A DNA stretch of 64,000 nt from contig BDTT01000083.1 in the NCBI GenBank assembly GCA_002897995.1, positions 30,263 to 94,262 on the forward strand, written 5' to 3'. Position numbers and translations under genes: made by a program. Positions 16,982-26,461 of this stretch are shown here, piece after piece. This stretch comes from a bacterium BMS3Bbin10. GTDB lineage: Bacteria; Pseudomonadota; Alphaproteobacteria; Rhizobiales; Methyloligellaceae. Below the pieces are notes generated by a model. That model worked only from the letters and a program-made list of their open reading frames with translations. It was not told the DNA's origin and ran no database searches. Numbering within the stretch: the stretch's first letter is position 1; every line of letters starts with the position of its first letter.

Positions 16982-17953
16982 ATGGATTATAAACTACTCG
17001 GGCGAACCGGCCTGCGGGTTTCCGAGCTGTGTTTCGGCACCATGTCCTTCGGCGGCGACGCCGATGAGAAAGAATCGGCGGCCATGTACAGGGCCTGCCG
17101 CGAAGCGGGGATCAATTTCTTCGATTGCGCCGACGTTTACTCCAGGGGCAAGGCGGAGACCATCCTCGGCAAATTGATAAAGACGGAGCGCGATGAACTC
17201 GTCATCACCTCGAAATGCTTTAACCCGATGGCCGATGACGTCAATGCGCGCGGCGGCAACAGGCGCCATATTCCGCGCGCCGTGGAGGCGAGCCTGAAGC
17301 GCCTTGGCACCGACCGGCTCGATATCCTGTTCATGCATCGCTGGGACAAAACCGTGCCGCTGGAGGAGACCCTGCGCGCGCTGGAGCAACTGGTTTGCGA
17401 CGGCAAGGTGCTGTATCTCGGCGCCAGCAACTGGGCCGCGTGGCAGATTGCCAAGGGTCTGGGGATCGCGGCGAAAAACCGCTGGCCGCGGCTCGACGTC
17501 ATCCAGCCCATGTATTCGCTGGTGAAACGCCAGGCGGAGACGGAAATCTTTCCCCTCGCGCAAGAAGAGGGTCTCGGCGTCATCGCCTACTCACCCATTG
17601 GCGGCGGACTGCTGAGTGGCAAATATGGCGTGAAAGCCCGCCCCGACGCCGGGCGGCTGATGACCAATCAGGAATATATCCGCCGCTATGGCGAGGAGTG
17701 GGTGTTCGAAACGGCGGAAAAATTTTCCCAACTCGCCGGGGACAAGGGTCATCACCCGGTGAGCCTCGCGGTCGCCTGGGCGGCGAAACATCCCGCCCTG
17801 ACCTGCCCGATCATCGGCGCCCGCAATCTGGCGCAGCTACAGCCCTCCTTGAATTCCGTTGAAATCGAAATGAGCGACGAGCTGCACGGCGAAATCGCCG
17901 CCCTGTCGCGCACCCCGCCCCCGGCGACGGACCGGCGCGAGGAACAGCTTTAG
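16982..17953 (+). CDS. Aldo/keto reductase
   Basis: A 323-residue NADPH-dependent oxidoreductase of the AKR family. The start MDYKLLGRTGLRVSELCFGTMSFG is typical and is preceded by GGAG. The tetrad aspartate and tyrosine lie in FFDCADVYSRGKAE, the lysine in VITSKCF, and the histidine in LFMHRWD; the C-terminal cofactor segment reads ACPIIGARN-like (TCPIIGARNLAQLQ). It follows the hydroxy-acid oxidase after 35 bases and may share its transcript. The physiological substrate is not evident. Its end overlaps the end of the convergent membrane-protein gene by four bases. Confidence 0.93.
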   Translation: MDYKLLGRTGLRVSELCFGTMSFGGDADEKESAAMYRACREAGINFFDCADVYSRGKAETILGKLIKTERDELVITSKCFNPMADDVNARGGNRRHIPRAVEASLKRLGTDRLDILFMHRWDKTVPLEETLRALEQLVCDGKVLYLGASNWAAWQIAKGLGIAAKNRWPRLDVIQPMYSLVKRQAETEIFPLAQEEGLGVIAYSPIGGGLLSGKYGVKARPDAGRLMTNQEYIRRYGEEWVFETAEKFSQLAGDKGHHPVSLAVAWAAKHPALTCPIIGARNLAQLQPSLNSVEIEMSDELHGEIAALSRTPPPATDRREEQL

Positions 17954-18933
17954 GGCGGGTTTTGCCCGGCCCTGTCCGCGGCGGGACGCGACCTTGAAAA
18001 TGCGTCTTCCGCCCGCTGTCTGAGTTGCCGGAACTTGTCCGATGCCTGCTCAAGGCGCAGCTCCCATTCGCGGTCGGGCACCTGGCCCTCTATGGTCGCG
18101 AAATACACCTGCATGAGCGCATAGATCGCCACCGGTTCAAGCAGGGCCGCCTTGAGCGACCAGGCGAGGATGAACGCCACGGCAATTGAAAGAAAGCCGA
18201 TATCGCCGGGGAAAAGCGCAATCAGGGCGACAACCGGACCCAGCAATACGAAAAAAATCACAAATGTCAGCGCCCACATCAAAAGCCACAGCCACGCGGC
18301 GTTTTTGATCATCACCTTGTAGTTCTGTGCGTACAGGACCAGGGCCTGCCGGCTTGTTTCCCAGGGGTTGTCGGACCTGACATGAAAATTGTGGGCAAGG
18401 ATGATCTCGTCCACATAGGTGACCGACATGCGCAATATGGCGCTGATCAGCCGGGCAAGACCATTGAGCCCCGGGATTGGCAGGATCGTGGCGACCGTAT
18501 TGAGAATGCCGGTTATCGTTCTCAATACGCCCTTGATGATCTGGTCGAGGGCGAACAGCAGCGAGGCTTCGGCGAATTTCTGTTTCACCATGCCTGACGC
18601 ATAGTCGATCTGGCCCCTGCCGCCGGGCATCTCGCGCCCGTCATGGACAAGAACGAGAACGGCAATATGGCCGGCCTTGACCAGATAGAGGATGTATTCG
18701 CGGCCCAGATACAGGAGGCCCGACACACCGGCGAAGCCGAACAGGCCGCCATAAAACGCGCCGCCGCCCTGGCCGCCGGAAAACGAGGTGAAACCGTAGC
18801 CGATCGCACCGCCGATTCCCGTCGCTATTATGTAGAGCAGCGAGATTCCCAAATAGACCAGCATTCGAAGAATGATGAACGGCGCCGTACGAACCATGGC
18901 GCCGAAGGCGTCGGAGAGTTTAAAATCCCACAT
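17950..18933 (-). CDS. Multi-pass membrane protein of unknown function
   Basis: The 327-residue protein has about six hydrophobic segments. A glycine-rich pair lies near the N-terminus (LVYLGISLLYIIATGIGGAIG and the AFYGGLFGFAGVSGLLYLG region), there is a long amphipathic middle (FALDQIIKGVLRTITGILN), and two strong helices lie near the C-terminus. A charged tail (EWELRLEQASDKFRQLRQRAEDAFS) looks helical, possibly a short coiled coil. I see no catalytic motif. It lies downstream of the LpoA-like gene on the same strand, separated by a nested hairpin. Confidence 0.75.
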   Translation of the reverse strand: MWDFKLSDAFGAMVRTAPFIILRMLVYLGISLLYIIATGIGGAIGYGFTSFSGGQGGGAFYGGLFGFAGVSGLLYLGREYILYLVKAGHIAVLVLVHDGREMPGGRGQIDYASGMVKQKFAEASLLFALDQIIKGVLRTITGILNTVATILPIPGLNGLARLISAILRMSVTYVDEIILAHNFHVRSDNPWETSRQALVLYAQNYKVMIKNAAWLWLLMWALTFVIFFVLLGPVVALIALFPGDIGFLSIAVAFILAWSLKAALLEPVAIYALMQVYFATIEGQVPDREWELRLEQASDKFRQLRQRAEDAFSRSRPAADRAGQNPP

Positions 18934-18959
18934 GAGGGTTCCGCTTTCCTGTTGCCGGC

Positions 18960-19005
18960 CTTGTCTTGCGTCGCGATCCCGGTCGGGATCGGCATGACAG
19001 ACAAG
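18960..19005 (-). terminator. Nested hairpin between the LpoA-like gene and the membrane-protein gene
   Basis: Outer arms CTTGTCT (18960-18966) and AGACAAG (18999-19005) enclose inner arms CGATCCC (18974-18980) and GGGATCG (18985-18991). It follows the stop of the LpoA-like gene on the minus strand and precedes the next start, so it could end the first transcript. There is no T-run, so rho-independent termination is not assured. Confidence 0.4.
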
Positions 19006-19026
19006 CCGCGCGCCACGCCACAGGCC

Positions 19027-20262
19027 CTAAAACTGCGCCCTGCCGAAGGTAATCGGCGCCGGCTGGATAACGCGCGCGCCGAATTTCTGGACTTCGAGGA
19101 TCGCCAGACCGCGTTCGGATGTGCCGTCGGGCAGCAGGCGGAACAGGCCGTCGACGCCGGCAAAGCCGCGCGCGCGGGTGAGCTGTCCGGTTGCATAGCG
19201 CCTGCCGGGCTTGCCCCGGGACAGGGCTATGGCGACGCCGACGGCGTCATAGGCGAGGCTTGCCAGGCGCGGCGGGGTCGTCTCATAGGATTTCACATAG
19301 CGCTGGGTAAAGCTGCGCCAGCCCTTCGGGTCCGGCGCCGGGAACCAGCCGCCGACCAGCGGCTTCTCGCGGCCCACATTGGCATAGTCCCAGAGCCCCG
19401 TGCCGAGCAGTTTCACTAAGGTGGTATCGATCTCGAAATAGGGCATGAGCGCGGAGACCGTCGGCAGGGATTGCTGGCCCACCGGGATGAACAGCGCATC
19501 GATGCGCGGCGGTATCGACGGGTCGTCGGATTTGGCGAATTCCGCCAGGCGCCTGGCCGGCTCCAGCATGGAGTTGGCGTCGAGCGGGAAGCGTTCAAGC
19601 GCCACCAGCTGGCCGCCCTGTTGGGCCACCGCGCCTCTGAACGCCCGCTCCACGATTTTGCCGTAAGCGCTCTTGGGTATGAGCGCGCCGAAATTCGTCT
19701 TTCCCTGGCTCATGGCGAAGGACACGATCAGGGGCACGTCGCGCCCGGCGAGAAAGCTCAGGAGATAGACGCCATTGCCCGCCACGCTCTGATCGGAAGA
19801 AAAAGCGATCATCGGCACATTGGCAGGGCGCGTGACCTGCGCGGCCGCGGTGACGGATTTTGCGAACAGCGGGCCGATAACCAGTTCCGCTCCGGCCTGG
19901 ACGGCCGATGCCGCGGCTTCCCGCGCGCCTTCCGGCGTGCCCTTTGTGTCCCGGGTCATCAGGGTGACGGTCGGATTGTCGAGATCGAACAGCGCGAGTT
20001 CGCCCGCCTGCTTCAGCGCCATGGCGATACTCGCGGCGCCGCCCTTGCCGCTGAGCGGCAGCAGAAGGGCCACCTTGACGCTCGGGCGGGGCTGGCCGGG
20101 CTGGGCGGAACCGAATTGACCCTCGCCATCGACGCCGCCGGAGACCTGCCCGCGCCGCGATCCGCCGCTCGCGCAAGCGGCAACCAGCAGGGCGACCACG
20201 CACAGCAGCGCCATGCGCCTCAATGCGCCGAACGGCGTGTCAGTTGAAAGGGTCAATCCCAT
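19027..20262 (-). CDS. Penicillin-binding-protein activator / LpoA-like lipoprotein (periplasmic-binding fold)
   Basis: The 411-residue protein starts with a lipoprotein signal whose lipobox is LVAAC (cysteine near residue 30), then a low-complexity linker and a type I periplasmic binding fold from VKVALLLPLSGKGGAASIAMALKQAGELALFD onward. GPLFAKSVTAAAQ and PMIAFSSDQSVAGNGVYLLSF match the branched-chain amino-acid-binding-like fold used by LpoA-type activators of penicillin-binding proteins. It diverges from rsmI-yraN, the order also found around lpoA in enterobacteria, which favours that role over amino-acid uptake. AAAGG lies just before the ATG. Confidence 0.87.
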   Translation of the reverse strand: MGLTLSTDTPFGALRRMALLCVVALLVAACASGGSRRGQVSGGVDGEGQFGSAQPGQPRPSVKVALLLPLSGKGGAASIAMALKQAGELALFDLDNPTVTLMTRDTKGTPEGAREAAASAVQAGAELVIGPLFAKSVTAAAQVTRPANVPMIAFSSDQSVAGNGVYLLSFLAGRDVPLIVSFAMSQGKTNFGALIPKSAYGKIVERAFRGAVAQQGGQLVALERFPLDANSMLEPARRLAEFAKSDDPSIPPRIDALFIPVGQQSLPTVSALMPYFEIDTTLVKLLGTGLWDYANVGREKPLVGGWFPAPDPKGWRSFTQRYVKSYETTPPRLASLAYDAVGVAIALSRGKPGRRYATGQLTRARGFAGVDGLFRLLPDGTSERGLAILEVQKFGARVIQPAPITFGRAQF

Positions 20263-20561
20263 CGGCCTTTTCGTCCGGTTGCGGCGGAAAAAACCCGCAC
20301 CGGTGTCTCGCGGTTCATCAAGGGCCGCATAATTGCGGCGTGTCTTTGTTTTTCAGTCTACGCAGGGAAGCGGCAATGGTCATCCACAATTGTGTCACGG
20401 GTGTAGAAATCAGTCAGGTCAAGGACTCATAAAGAGCCGTCATTCCATTTGGTCAGGAGCCGGTATTCCCCGGAATTCCTGAAAAAAATACCACCTAACC
20501 GCAAAGTGGGGCGTCAACAAGATGGACGCGCGCGCGCTTCATCGCCTAGATTTCGCATCCC
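20263..20561. other. Divergent intergenic region, no gene seen
   Basis: This 299-base gap between the LpoA-like gene and rsmI holds no convincing open frame. It contains AT-richer stretches and should hold both divergent promoters. One sequence near 20386 (TCATCCACA) differs from a DnaA box by one base, but nothing around it supports an origin. Confidence 0.4.
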
Positions 20562-21497
20562 ATGCCAAAAGATGACATCAAGCCCGCCGCACCGGCCGGC
20601 GCGAGAGGCCGCGGCCTTGTCTCGCGCGGCGCGGATGCGCTTGAGGAGGAACTGGCCAAGCCGCTTGGGCCCGGCCTGTATCTCGTCTCGACGCCGATCG
20701 GCAATCTCGCCGACATATCCTTGCGCGCGCTGGCCACGCTCGCGCGCGCCGACCTCATCTATTGTGAAGACACCCGCCACAGCCGCAAGCTGTTCCGCCA
20801 TTTTGGCGTAGCCGGCGAGGTTCATGCCTATCACGACCATAACGCCGCCCGGGAGCGCCCGCGCATCCTTGCCCGCATCGGCGCGGGGCAATCGGTGGCT
20901 CTGGTGTCGGATGCGGGAACGCCGCTCATTTCCGATCCCGGCCACAAACTCGCCCGCGAGGCGCTCGCGGCCGGATTTGCGGTCATCTCCCTTCCCGGCG
21001 CGTCCGCCGCGCTGGCCGCGCTGACATCTTCGGGCCTGCCCACCGACCGCTTCTTCTTTGAAGGCTTCCTGCCGCCCAAACGCGGGGCGCGGCGCAAGCG
21101 CCTTGAAGCCCTGAGCGGCATCCCGGCGACGATCGTGTTCTTTGAAGCCCCCTCCCGGCTGGAGGCCATGCTTAAGGACGCGGGCGATATTTTGGGAGCG
21201 CGCGAGGCGGCGATCGCAAAAGAACTCACCAAGCTGCATGAGAGTGTGTCGCGCGGAACATTCGCGGAATTGGCCTCGCGGGCGGGAGACGAAATAGCGC
21301 TCAAGGGCGAGTTCGTCGTCCTTGCCGGCCCGCCGCCGCCCGCCGATGTCAGCGATGCCGACATCCGCGCCGGGCTCGAGGCGGTGCTGGGCGGCGGGTC
21401 CCTGCGCGACGGCGTGAAGGATGTGGCCGATATGCTCGATGTGCCGCGCAGGCGCGTCTATGCGATTGCGCTTCAGCTGAAGGGCGGTCCGGCATGA
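20562..21497 (+). CDS. rsmI: 16S rRNA (cytidine1402-2'-O)-methyltransferase
   Basis: This 311-residue tetrapyrrole-methylase-fold enzyme 2'-O-methylates C1402 of 16S rRNA in the decoding centre. Landmarks are [45 protein letters not shown] and [21 protein letters not shown]. About 40 residues before the core are poorly conserved and basic. Its TGA stop overlaps the yraN ATG (ATGA), so the two are coupled. Confidence 0.96.
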   Translation: MPKDDIKPAAPAGARGRGLVSRGADALEEELAKPLGPGLYLVSTPIGNLADISLRALATLARADLIYCEDTRHSRKLFRHFGVAGEVHAYHDHNAARERPRILARIGAGQSVALVSDAGTPLISDPGHKLAREALAAGFAVISLPGASAALAALTSSGLPTDRFFFEGFLPPKRGARRKRLEALSGIPATIVFFEAPSRLEAMLKDAGDILGAREAAIAKELTKLHESVSRGTFAELASRAGDEIALKGEFVVLAGPPPPADVSDADIRAGLEAVLGGGSLRDGVKDVADMLDVPRRRVYAIALQLKGGPA

Positions 21498-21856
21498 GCC
21501 GGCCCTCGCGCCGCGCGGCCGAGCGCCGGGGGCAATGGGCCGAGACACTGGCGGCGCTCTGGCTTCAGGCAAAGGGCTACCGGATCGTTGCGCGGCGATT
21601 CCGCTCGCGCGCCGGCGAGATCGATCTCGTCGTCCGGCGCGGACGCCATCTTGCCTTCGTGGAGGTCAAGGCGCGCGCACGCGCCGCGCAGGCCGCCTGG
21701 GCGGTGACGCCGCGCCAGCGCGCCCGCATCGCCCGCGCGGCGGAACACTGGCTGGCCATCAACGGCGCGGGGCAGGACCTCGATATGTCGTTCGACGTGG
21801 TGCTGATCGCGCCCTGGACGTGGCCGCGTCATATCGCCTCTGCATTTCGGGTTTGA
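21494..21856 (+). CDS. YraN (UPF0102) family endonuclease-like protein
   Basis: A 120-residue protein with a Holliday-junction-resolvase-like (PD-(D/E)xK) fold. The start [38 protein letters not shown] and [10 protein letters not shown] show the conserved E, D and ExK residues of the family. Its cellular role is not established. It overlaps rsmI by four bases and lies just ahead of gshB, with a 50-base gap, in the rsmI-yraN-gshB order common in alphaproteobacteria. Confidence 0.95.
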   Translation: MSRPSRRAAERRGQWAETLAALWLQAKGYRIVARRFRSRAGEIDLVVRRGRHLAFVEVKARARAAQAAWAVTPRQRARIARAAEHWLAINGAGQDLDMSFDVVLIAPWTWPRHIASAFRV

Positions 21857-21906
21857 CGCGGGCGCGGACAAAGGTCAGCCTGCATGAAAATCTCAAGGAG
21901 AGTGAA

Positions 21907-22848
21907 ATGGGCCTCAAAGTCGCGTTTCAGATGGACCCGATCGACCGGATCGACATCAGGGGCGATTCCACATTTGCGCTGCTGCTGGAAGCGCAGGCGC
22001 GCGGCCATGATCTGTTCTACTACACGCCCCAGAACCTTGCCTTGCGCAATGACGAGCTGAAGGCGCACGGGCACACGCTTGAAGTTAAGGATACCGAAGG
22101 CTGCCACTACACCCTGTCCAACCCGCGCACGGTCGATCTGGGGGATCTGGATGTGGTGCATCTGCGCCAGGACCCGCCCTTCGACATGAGCTATATCACC
22201 ACCACCCATCTGCTCGAGCGCGTCCACCCCGAAACCCTGGTGGTCAACGATCCGGCCAGTGTGCGCAACGCGCCGGAGAAAGTCTTCGTGCTGGATTTTC
22301 TCGATCTGATGCCGCCGACCATGGTGACCCGCTCGCTCGATGACGTGAAGGAATTCCGCGCCGAATACCGCGACATCATCGTCAAGCCGCTCTATGGCAA
22401 TGGCGGCGAGGCCGTGTTCCTCCTGAAAGAAGACGACACCAATCTGGCGTCGCTGGTCGAGCTGTTCCAGCTCATGCTGCGCGAGCCCTTCATGGTGCAG
22501 CAATATCTCCCGCAGGTGCGCGCGGGCGACAAGCGGATTATCCTCATCGACGGCAAGCTGGCCGGGGCCATCAACCGCGTGCCGGCCCCCGACGAGACCC
22601 GCTCCAACATGCATATCGGCGGCACGCCAAAGCCCGTCGACCTCTCGGCCCGCGACCATGAGATCTGCGAGCGGCTGGGGCCGGAGTTGAAGGAACGGGG
22701 CCTGATCTTTGTCGGCATCGACGTGATCGGCGACTATCTCACCGAGATCAACGTCACCTCCCCCACCGGCATCCGCGAGGTGAGGCGCTTCGGCGGCAAC
22801 GACCTCGCCGCCATGATCTGGGACGTGATCGAGGAGCGCGTGGGGTAA
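21907..22848 (+). CDS. gshB: Glutathione synthetase
   Basis: This 313-residue ATP-grasp ligase joins glycine to gamma-glutamylcysteine. The N-terminal [30 protein letters not shown], the central [19 protein letters not shown], and the ATP-grasp blocks ([41 protein letters not shown]) are all intact. AAGGAG precedes the ATG at 21907, so a longer upstream reading in this frame, which overlaps yraN, is not needed. Confidence 0.97.
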   Translation: MGLKVAFQMDPIDRIDIRGDSTFALLLEAQARGHDLFYYTPQNLALRNDELKAHGHTLEVKDTEGCHYTLSNPRTVDLGDLDVVHLRQDPPFDMSYITTTHLLERVHPETLVVNDPASVRNAPEKVFVLDFLDLMPPTMVTRSLDDVKEFRAEYRDIIVKPLYGNGGEAVFLLKEDDTNLASLVELFQLMLREPFMVQQYLPQVRAGDKRIILIDGKLAGAINRVPAPDETRSNMHIGGTPKPVDLSARDHEICERLGPELKERGLIFVGIDVIGDYLTEINVTSPTGIREVRRFGGNDLAAMIWDVIEERVG

Positions 22849-22855
22849 GGTGCGC

Positions 22856-23563
22856 TCAGCTCTCCTTAGCGGGAGGTTTGTTTCCTCTTTTCCGCGTGGC
22901 CGATGCTTTGCCAGCCCTGGCCTTACCAGAGGCCTTCGGGGGTTTTCCCGCCCTTGACGTTTTCACCGCGCTCTTCTTCGCCGTGCCGCGCCGGGCGGCG
23001 GTCTTCTTCTTTGTCTTCGCGCCCGCCTGTTTGCGGCGCTTTCGTGTGGCGGGCGCTTTCTTCTTCGGCGGTTGTTCAATGGCGGCGGCAATCTCGCCGG
23101 CCTGGCGCTCAAGCTGCATCTCGGTGAGAATACGCTGTTCGGTGGCGTAGCGCTCCACCGTGCGGCGCAACACTGCGCGATAGGCAAGATATGCATGCGC
23201 CGCCAGCCCCAATCCCCATCCCAGCAGCGGCCAGATGAACCATATGTTCTCGGGAGACCGGGTGAGATTGATGAAGATCAGAAGCGCGTTGACGGCAAGA
23301 TAAACAAACAGATGCACCGCAACGCCGCGCACCTCCGCCTCGCCCAGAAGCTGCCCCTCGCCGCCCCTGCTCTGCATCCATTGGCCAAGTCCGTGGGCGG
23401 CCACGCCGATGCCCCAGCCGCCGAGCGCCCACAGCGCCCACCAGTTTTTCGCCTCGCCTTCGCCAGGAGTTTGAAAGGCGTTTATCGCCAGCAGGACGAC
23501 GTTGACCGCCGCATATGCGGCAAGATGGATAAGGAAAGCCTTGCGGCTGGGCGTCGCGGCCAT
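22856..23563 (-). CDS. Tandem 2TM-domain membrane protein with histone-H1-like basic tail
   Basis: About 235 residues. Two copies of a two-helix membrane unit (2TM domain) lie at about residues 10-65 and 80-135; each has an N-terminal helix, a short polar loop with tryptophans, and a second helix with GxGxxAH (GWGIGVAAHGLGQWM and GWGLGLAAHAYLAYR). A helical stretch follows, then about 75 residues of Lys/Arg/Ala/Pro-rich sequence (KKKAPATRKRR, KKKTAARRGTAKK) resembling bacterial H1-like proteins. The start at 23563 is chosen because GGGAGG lies about ten bases upstream; two earlier ATGs sit too close to it. The function is unknown; binding of nucleic acid or acidic surfaces by the tail is inference. 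Confidence 0.78.
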   Translation of the reverse strand: MAATPSRKAFLIHLAAYAAVNVVLLAINAFQTPGEGEAKNWWALWALGGWGIGVAAHGLGQWMQSRGGEGQLLGEAEVRGVAVHLFVYLAVNALLIFINLTRSPENIWFIWPLLGWGLGLAAHAYLAYRAVLRRTVERYATEQRILTEMQLERQAGEIAAAIEQPPKKKAPATRKRRKQAGAKTKKKTAARRGTAKKSAVKTSRAGKPPKASGKARAGKASATRKRGNKPPAKES

Positions 23564-23724
23564 GTTGGTCATGCCTCCCATGCTGGCGGGCGAAGGCCCG
23601 GATGAATCACCGGGCTAGGGTCTGTTGAGGTTCAGGGGACACACTAACCAATGACACGGGCCCCACAAAGGGCGCGATGCCGCGCGCCGGAATTCATTTG
23701 GCCGGTTTCTTCACGCCCGCGCCC

Positions 23725-24885
23725 TCAGCACCGCTGGTTGAAACGGCGCCCTGCGAGCGCGGCGGCGATGTTGATCTTCTGAATATCGATCGTGCCCCCG
23801 GCAATGCCCCAGCCCCAGCCGTCGCGCAGCTTCTGCTCAAGCGGGAACTCCCTGGAATAGCCATAGCCGCCCATCAGCTGCATCGCCTTTCCGGTGACCT
23901 CCCGGACCATTTCATTGGCGAAGCACTTGGCGATTGAACTGTCCGCCACCGACGGCAGGCCCTTCTGCGCATTGACGACGGCCCGGTAGAGCAGCAGGCG
24001 CGCGGCATCCAGTTTCATTTTCATTTCCGCGATCTGCAATTGTACGGCCTGGAAGTCGATAATCGGCTTCCCGAACTGTTCGCGTTCCTGCACATAGTCG
24101 AGCACGGCATCGAATGCGGACTGGGCGATGGCGAGGCTCATGGTGGTGTTGCCGCAGCGCTCAAGGTCAAACGCCTCCATAAGCTTGCCGAATCCGCCTG
24201 CGTCGATGACAAGGTTTTCCTCCGGCACCTCCACATTGTCGAAGAACATGTCGGCGCTCGGGATGCCGCGAAACCCCATATGGCGTTCGGGCTTTCCAAA
24301 GGTCAGCCCGCCGCGCTCCTTCTCGACGAGGACCGCCCCGATGCCCTTGGCCCCCGGCGCATCGGACATGCGCGCATAGACCAGATAGGCATCGGCGTGC
24401 CCCGCGCCCGAACACCATCGCTTCTGGCCATTGACGACAATCTTGCCGCCGGCGACGCTGGCGGATGTTTTCAGATCGGTCAGGGCGGTCCCGGCATTTG
24501 GCTCCGACATCGCCACGGCAACCGTCATCTCGCCGCTACAGACTTTGGGGATTACGCGCTGACGCAATTCCTCGGGCGCAAAATGTTCAATCGCGAGTAT
24601 GGGTCCGAAGCTCGATTCGAAAATCGGAAAGGCCACGGCGGGAGAGACTTGCGCCACCTCCTCCAGCACCAGCACCGCATCGAGATGGCTCATGCCGCCG
24701 CCGCCATACTCCCGCGCGATATTGACGCCGAGGAAGCCGAGGCCGGCATAGCGCCTTACGATTTCCCGCGGCGCGGGCCTGTCGTCATCCTCCACCTGCC
24801 GCGCCACATCGCGAAGCTCGGCCCTGGCGAACCGGCGCACCGTGTCGCGCAGGCGTTCCTGTTCCTCGCTGAAGCTGAAATCCAT
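23725..24885 (-). CDS. Acyl-CoA dehydrogenase
   Basis: A 386-residue flavoprotein dehydrogenase beginning MDFSFSEEQERLRDTVRRFA. FAD- and substrate-binding blocks are clear: VAMSEPNAGTALTDLKTSA, GQKRWCSGAGHADAYLVYARM, and MQLMGGYGYSREFPLEQKLRD. At the place where short/medium-chain enzymes have the catalytic glutamate (YEGT) it reads IAGGTIDIQK, so that base is absent or lies elsewhere. It is divergent from a CaiB-type CoA-transferase with a 98-base gap, suggesting that the pair handles one CoA thioester. The substrate is unknown. Confidence 0.92.
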   Translation of the reverse strand: MDFSFSEEQERLRDTVRRFARAELRDVARQVEDDDRPAPREIVRRYAGLGFLGVNIAREYGGGGMSHLDAVLVLEEVAQVSPAVAFPIFESSFGPILAIEHFAPEELRQRVIPKVCSGEMTVAVAMSEPNAGTALTDLKTSASVAGGKIVVNGQKRWCSGAGHADAYLVYARMSDAPGAKGIGAVLVEKERGGLTFGKPERHMGFRGIPSADMFFDNVEVPEENLVIDAGGFGKLMEAFDLERCGNTTMSLAIAQSAFDAVLDYVQEREQFGKPIIDFQAVQLQIAEMKMKLDAARLLLYRAVVNAQKGLPSVADSSIAKCFANEMVREVTGKAMQLMGGYGYSREFPLEQKLRDGWGWGIAGGTIDIQKINIAAALAGRRFNQRC

Positions 24886-24983
24886 CTCTTTCTCCCGGTG
24901 ACCTTATGGTGAAATCCGTTATGTATCGTGGCAGGAACGGGCCTCGCGCGTAAACTGCGCGATGGCGTTGGCTGGAGGATGCA

Positions 24984-26249
24984 ATGACCGGAACGTTATC
25001 CGATGGCGCGGGGGACCGCCACACCGAGGGCGCGCTTTCCCATATCCGCGTGCTGGATCTGAGCCGCGTGCTGGCCGGTCCCTGGGCGGCGCAGATGCTC
25101 GGCGACATGGGCGCCGACGTGATCAAGGTGGAGCGGCCGGGACATGGCGACGATACCCGCGTCTGGGGCCCTCCCTTTATTCCAGGTGAAAATGGCGAAA
25201 GGGGCGATGCCGCCTATTTCACCGCCGCCAACCGCAACAAGCGCTCCCTCGCCATCGACTTTTCCGACCCGCGCGGGGCCGGGATAGTCCGGCGGATGGC
25301 GGCAAATACGGATGTAATCCTTGAAAATTTCAAGGTTGGCGGCCTGAAGAAATTCGGTCTCGACTATGAAAGCGTCGCGGCGGAAAATCCGTCCATTGTC
25401 TATTGCTCGATCACCGGCTTTGGCCAGGACGGCCCCTATGCGGCGCGGCCCGGTTACGACTATGTCATCCAGGGAATGAGCGGCCTCATGAGTATCACCG
25501 GCCGGCCGGACGGCGCGCCGGGAGACGGGCCGCTCAAGGCCGGCGTCGCCACATCCGATCTGTTTGGCGGCATGTATGCGGGAACCGCCATTCTTGGCGC
25601 TCTCCTCCATCGCGAACGCACGGGCGAGGGTCAGTATCTGGATATCTCGCTGCTTGAAGCGCAGGTCGCCGGGCTCGCCAATCAGGGCGCGGGCTTTCTC
25701 ACGGCCGGCGTGATTCCGCGCCGCATGGGCAACAGCCATCCCAATGTCGCGCCCTACCGGGTCTACCCGGTGGCGGATGGCGATTTTATCCTCGCGGTTG
25801 GAAATGACGGCCAGTTCTCCCGCGCCTGCGAGGCCCTTGGCCTCGAGCATCTGAGGGACGACCCCCGGTTCGCGACCAATGCGGCACGGGTGGAAAACCG
25901 CGTTGCCCTCGACACCGCGCTGGAAGAGGCGCTCGGCAAATGGACGCGCGACGACCTGATCGCCGTCCTTGAACAGGCCAGCGTGCCATGCGGGCCGATC
26001 AACCGGGTCGATGAAGTGTTCGCCGATCCGCAGATCAGACATCGCGCCCTGGTGGAGGTCTGCGCACGGGACGACGGGACGGAAATTCCCGTTGTCGCCT
26101 ATCCGGTGAAAATGTCCATGACCCCGGCAACCTGCCGCCGGGCGCCGCCAACCCTCGGTGCGGACACGTTCGACATTTTGCGCGAGGAACTGGGAATGCG
26201 GGAGAAGGAGCTGGAACAGCTGCGGAGCGAGGGGGTCATATCCTGTTGA
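24984..26249 (+). CDS. CaiB/BaiF-family (class III) CoA-transferase
   Basis: A 421-residue CoA-transferase that moves CoA between acyl-CoA and a free acid. The N-terminal VLDLSRVLAGPWAAQMLGDMGADVIKVERPGHGDDTR segment is the family signature. The nucleophilic aspartate is expected in VATSDLFGGMYAGTAILGAL, and the C-terminal block GPINRVDEVFADPQI is present. A paralogue with the same layout lies at 59.3 kb, also beside an acyl-CoA dehydrogenase. It is divergent from the acyl-CoA dehydrogenase upstream. Specificity cannot be assigned. Confidence 0.94.
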   Translation: MTGTLSDGAGDRHTEGALSHIRVLDLSRVLAGPWAAQMLGDMGADVIKVERPGHGDDTRVWGPPFIPGENGERGDAAYFTAANRNKRSLAIDFSDPRGAGIVRRMAANTDVILENFKVGGLKKFGLDYESVAAENPSIVYCSITGFGQDGPYAARPGYDYVIQGMSGLMSITGRPDGAPGDGPLKAGVATSDLFGGMYAGTAILGALLHRERTGEGQYLDISLLEAQVAGLANQGAGFLTAGVIPRRMGNSHPNVAPYRVYPVADGDFILAVGNDGQFSRACEALGLEHLRDDPRFATNAARVENRVALDTALEEALGKWTRDDLIAVLEQASVPCGPINRVDEVFADPQIRHRALVEVCARDDGTEIPVVAYPVKMSMTPATCRRAPPTLGADTFDILREELGMREKELEQLRSEGVISC

Positions 26250-26461
26250 ATCCGGAGTGGTCCTGAACCGCCGTCGGCGGCAATCACCATCGGGAGTCCT
26301 GTCGAATGTCATGGCCTCGAAGGGTTGCAAAGTTACATGTTCATATATTGTTCTTGTGATCGGGTTCTTCCTTTGCTACATTCCCCGGCATCCAGGCGAG
26401 GGGTACTCCCGGCCGCAACCACCCGGTTAGGCGGCCGGCCGGGAATAAGATCGGGGCATCC

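Noticed and set aside
20514..21572. 352-codon open frame antisense to rsmI-yraN
   Set aside because: It overlaps two well-supported genes and has the Arg/Ala-rich composition of a shadow frame.
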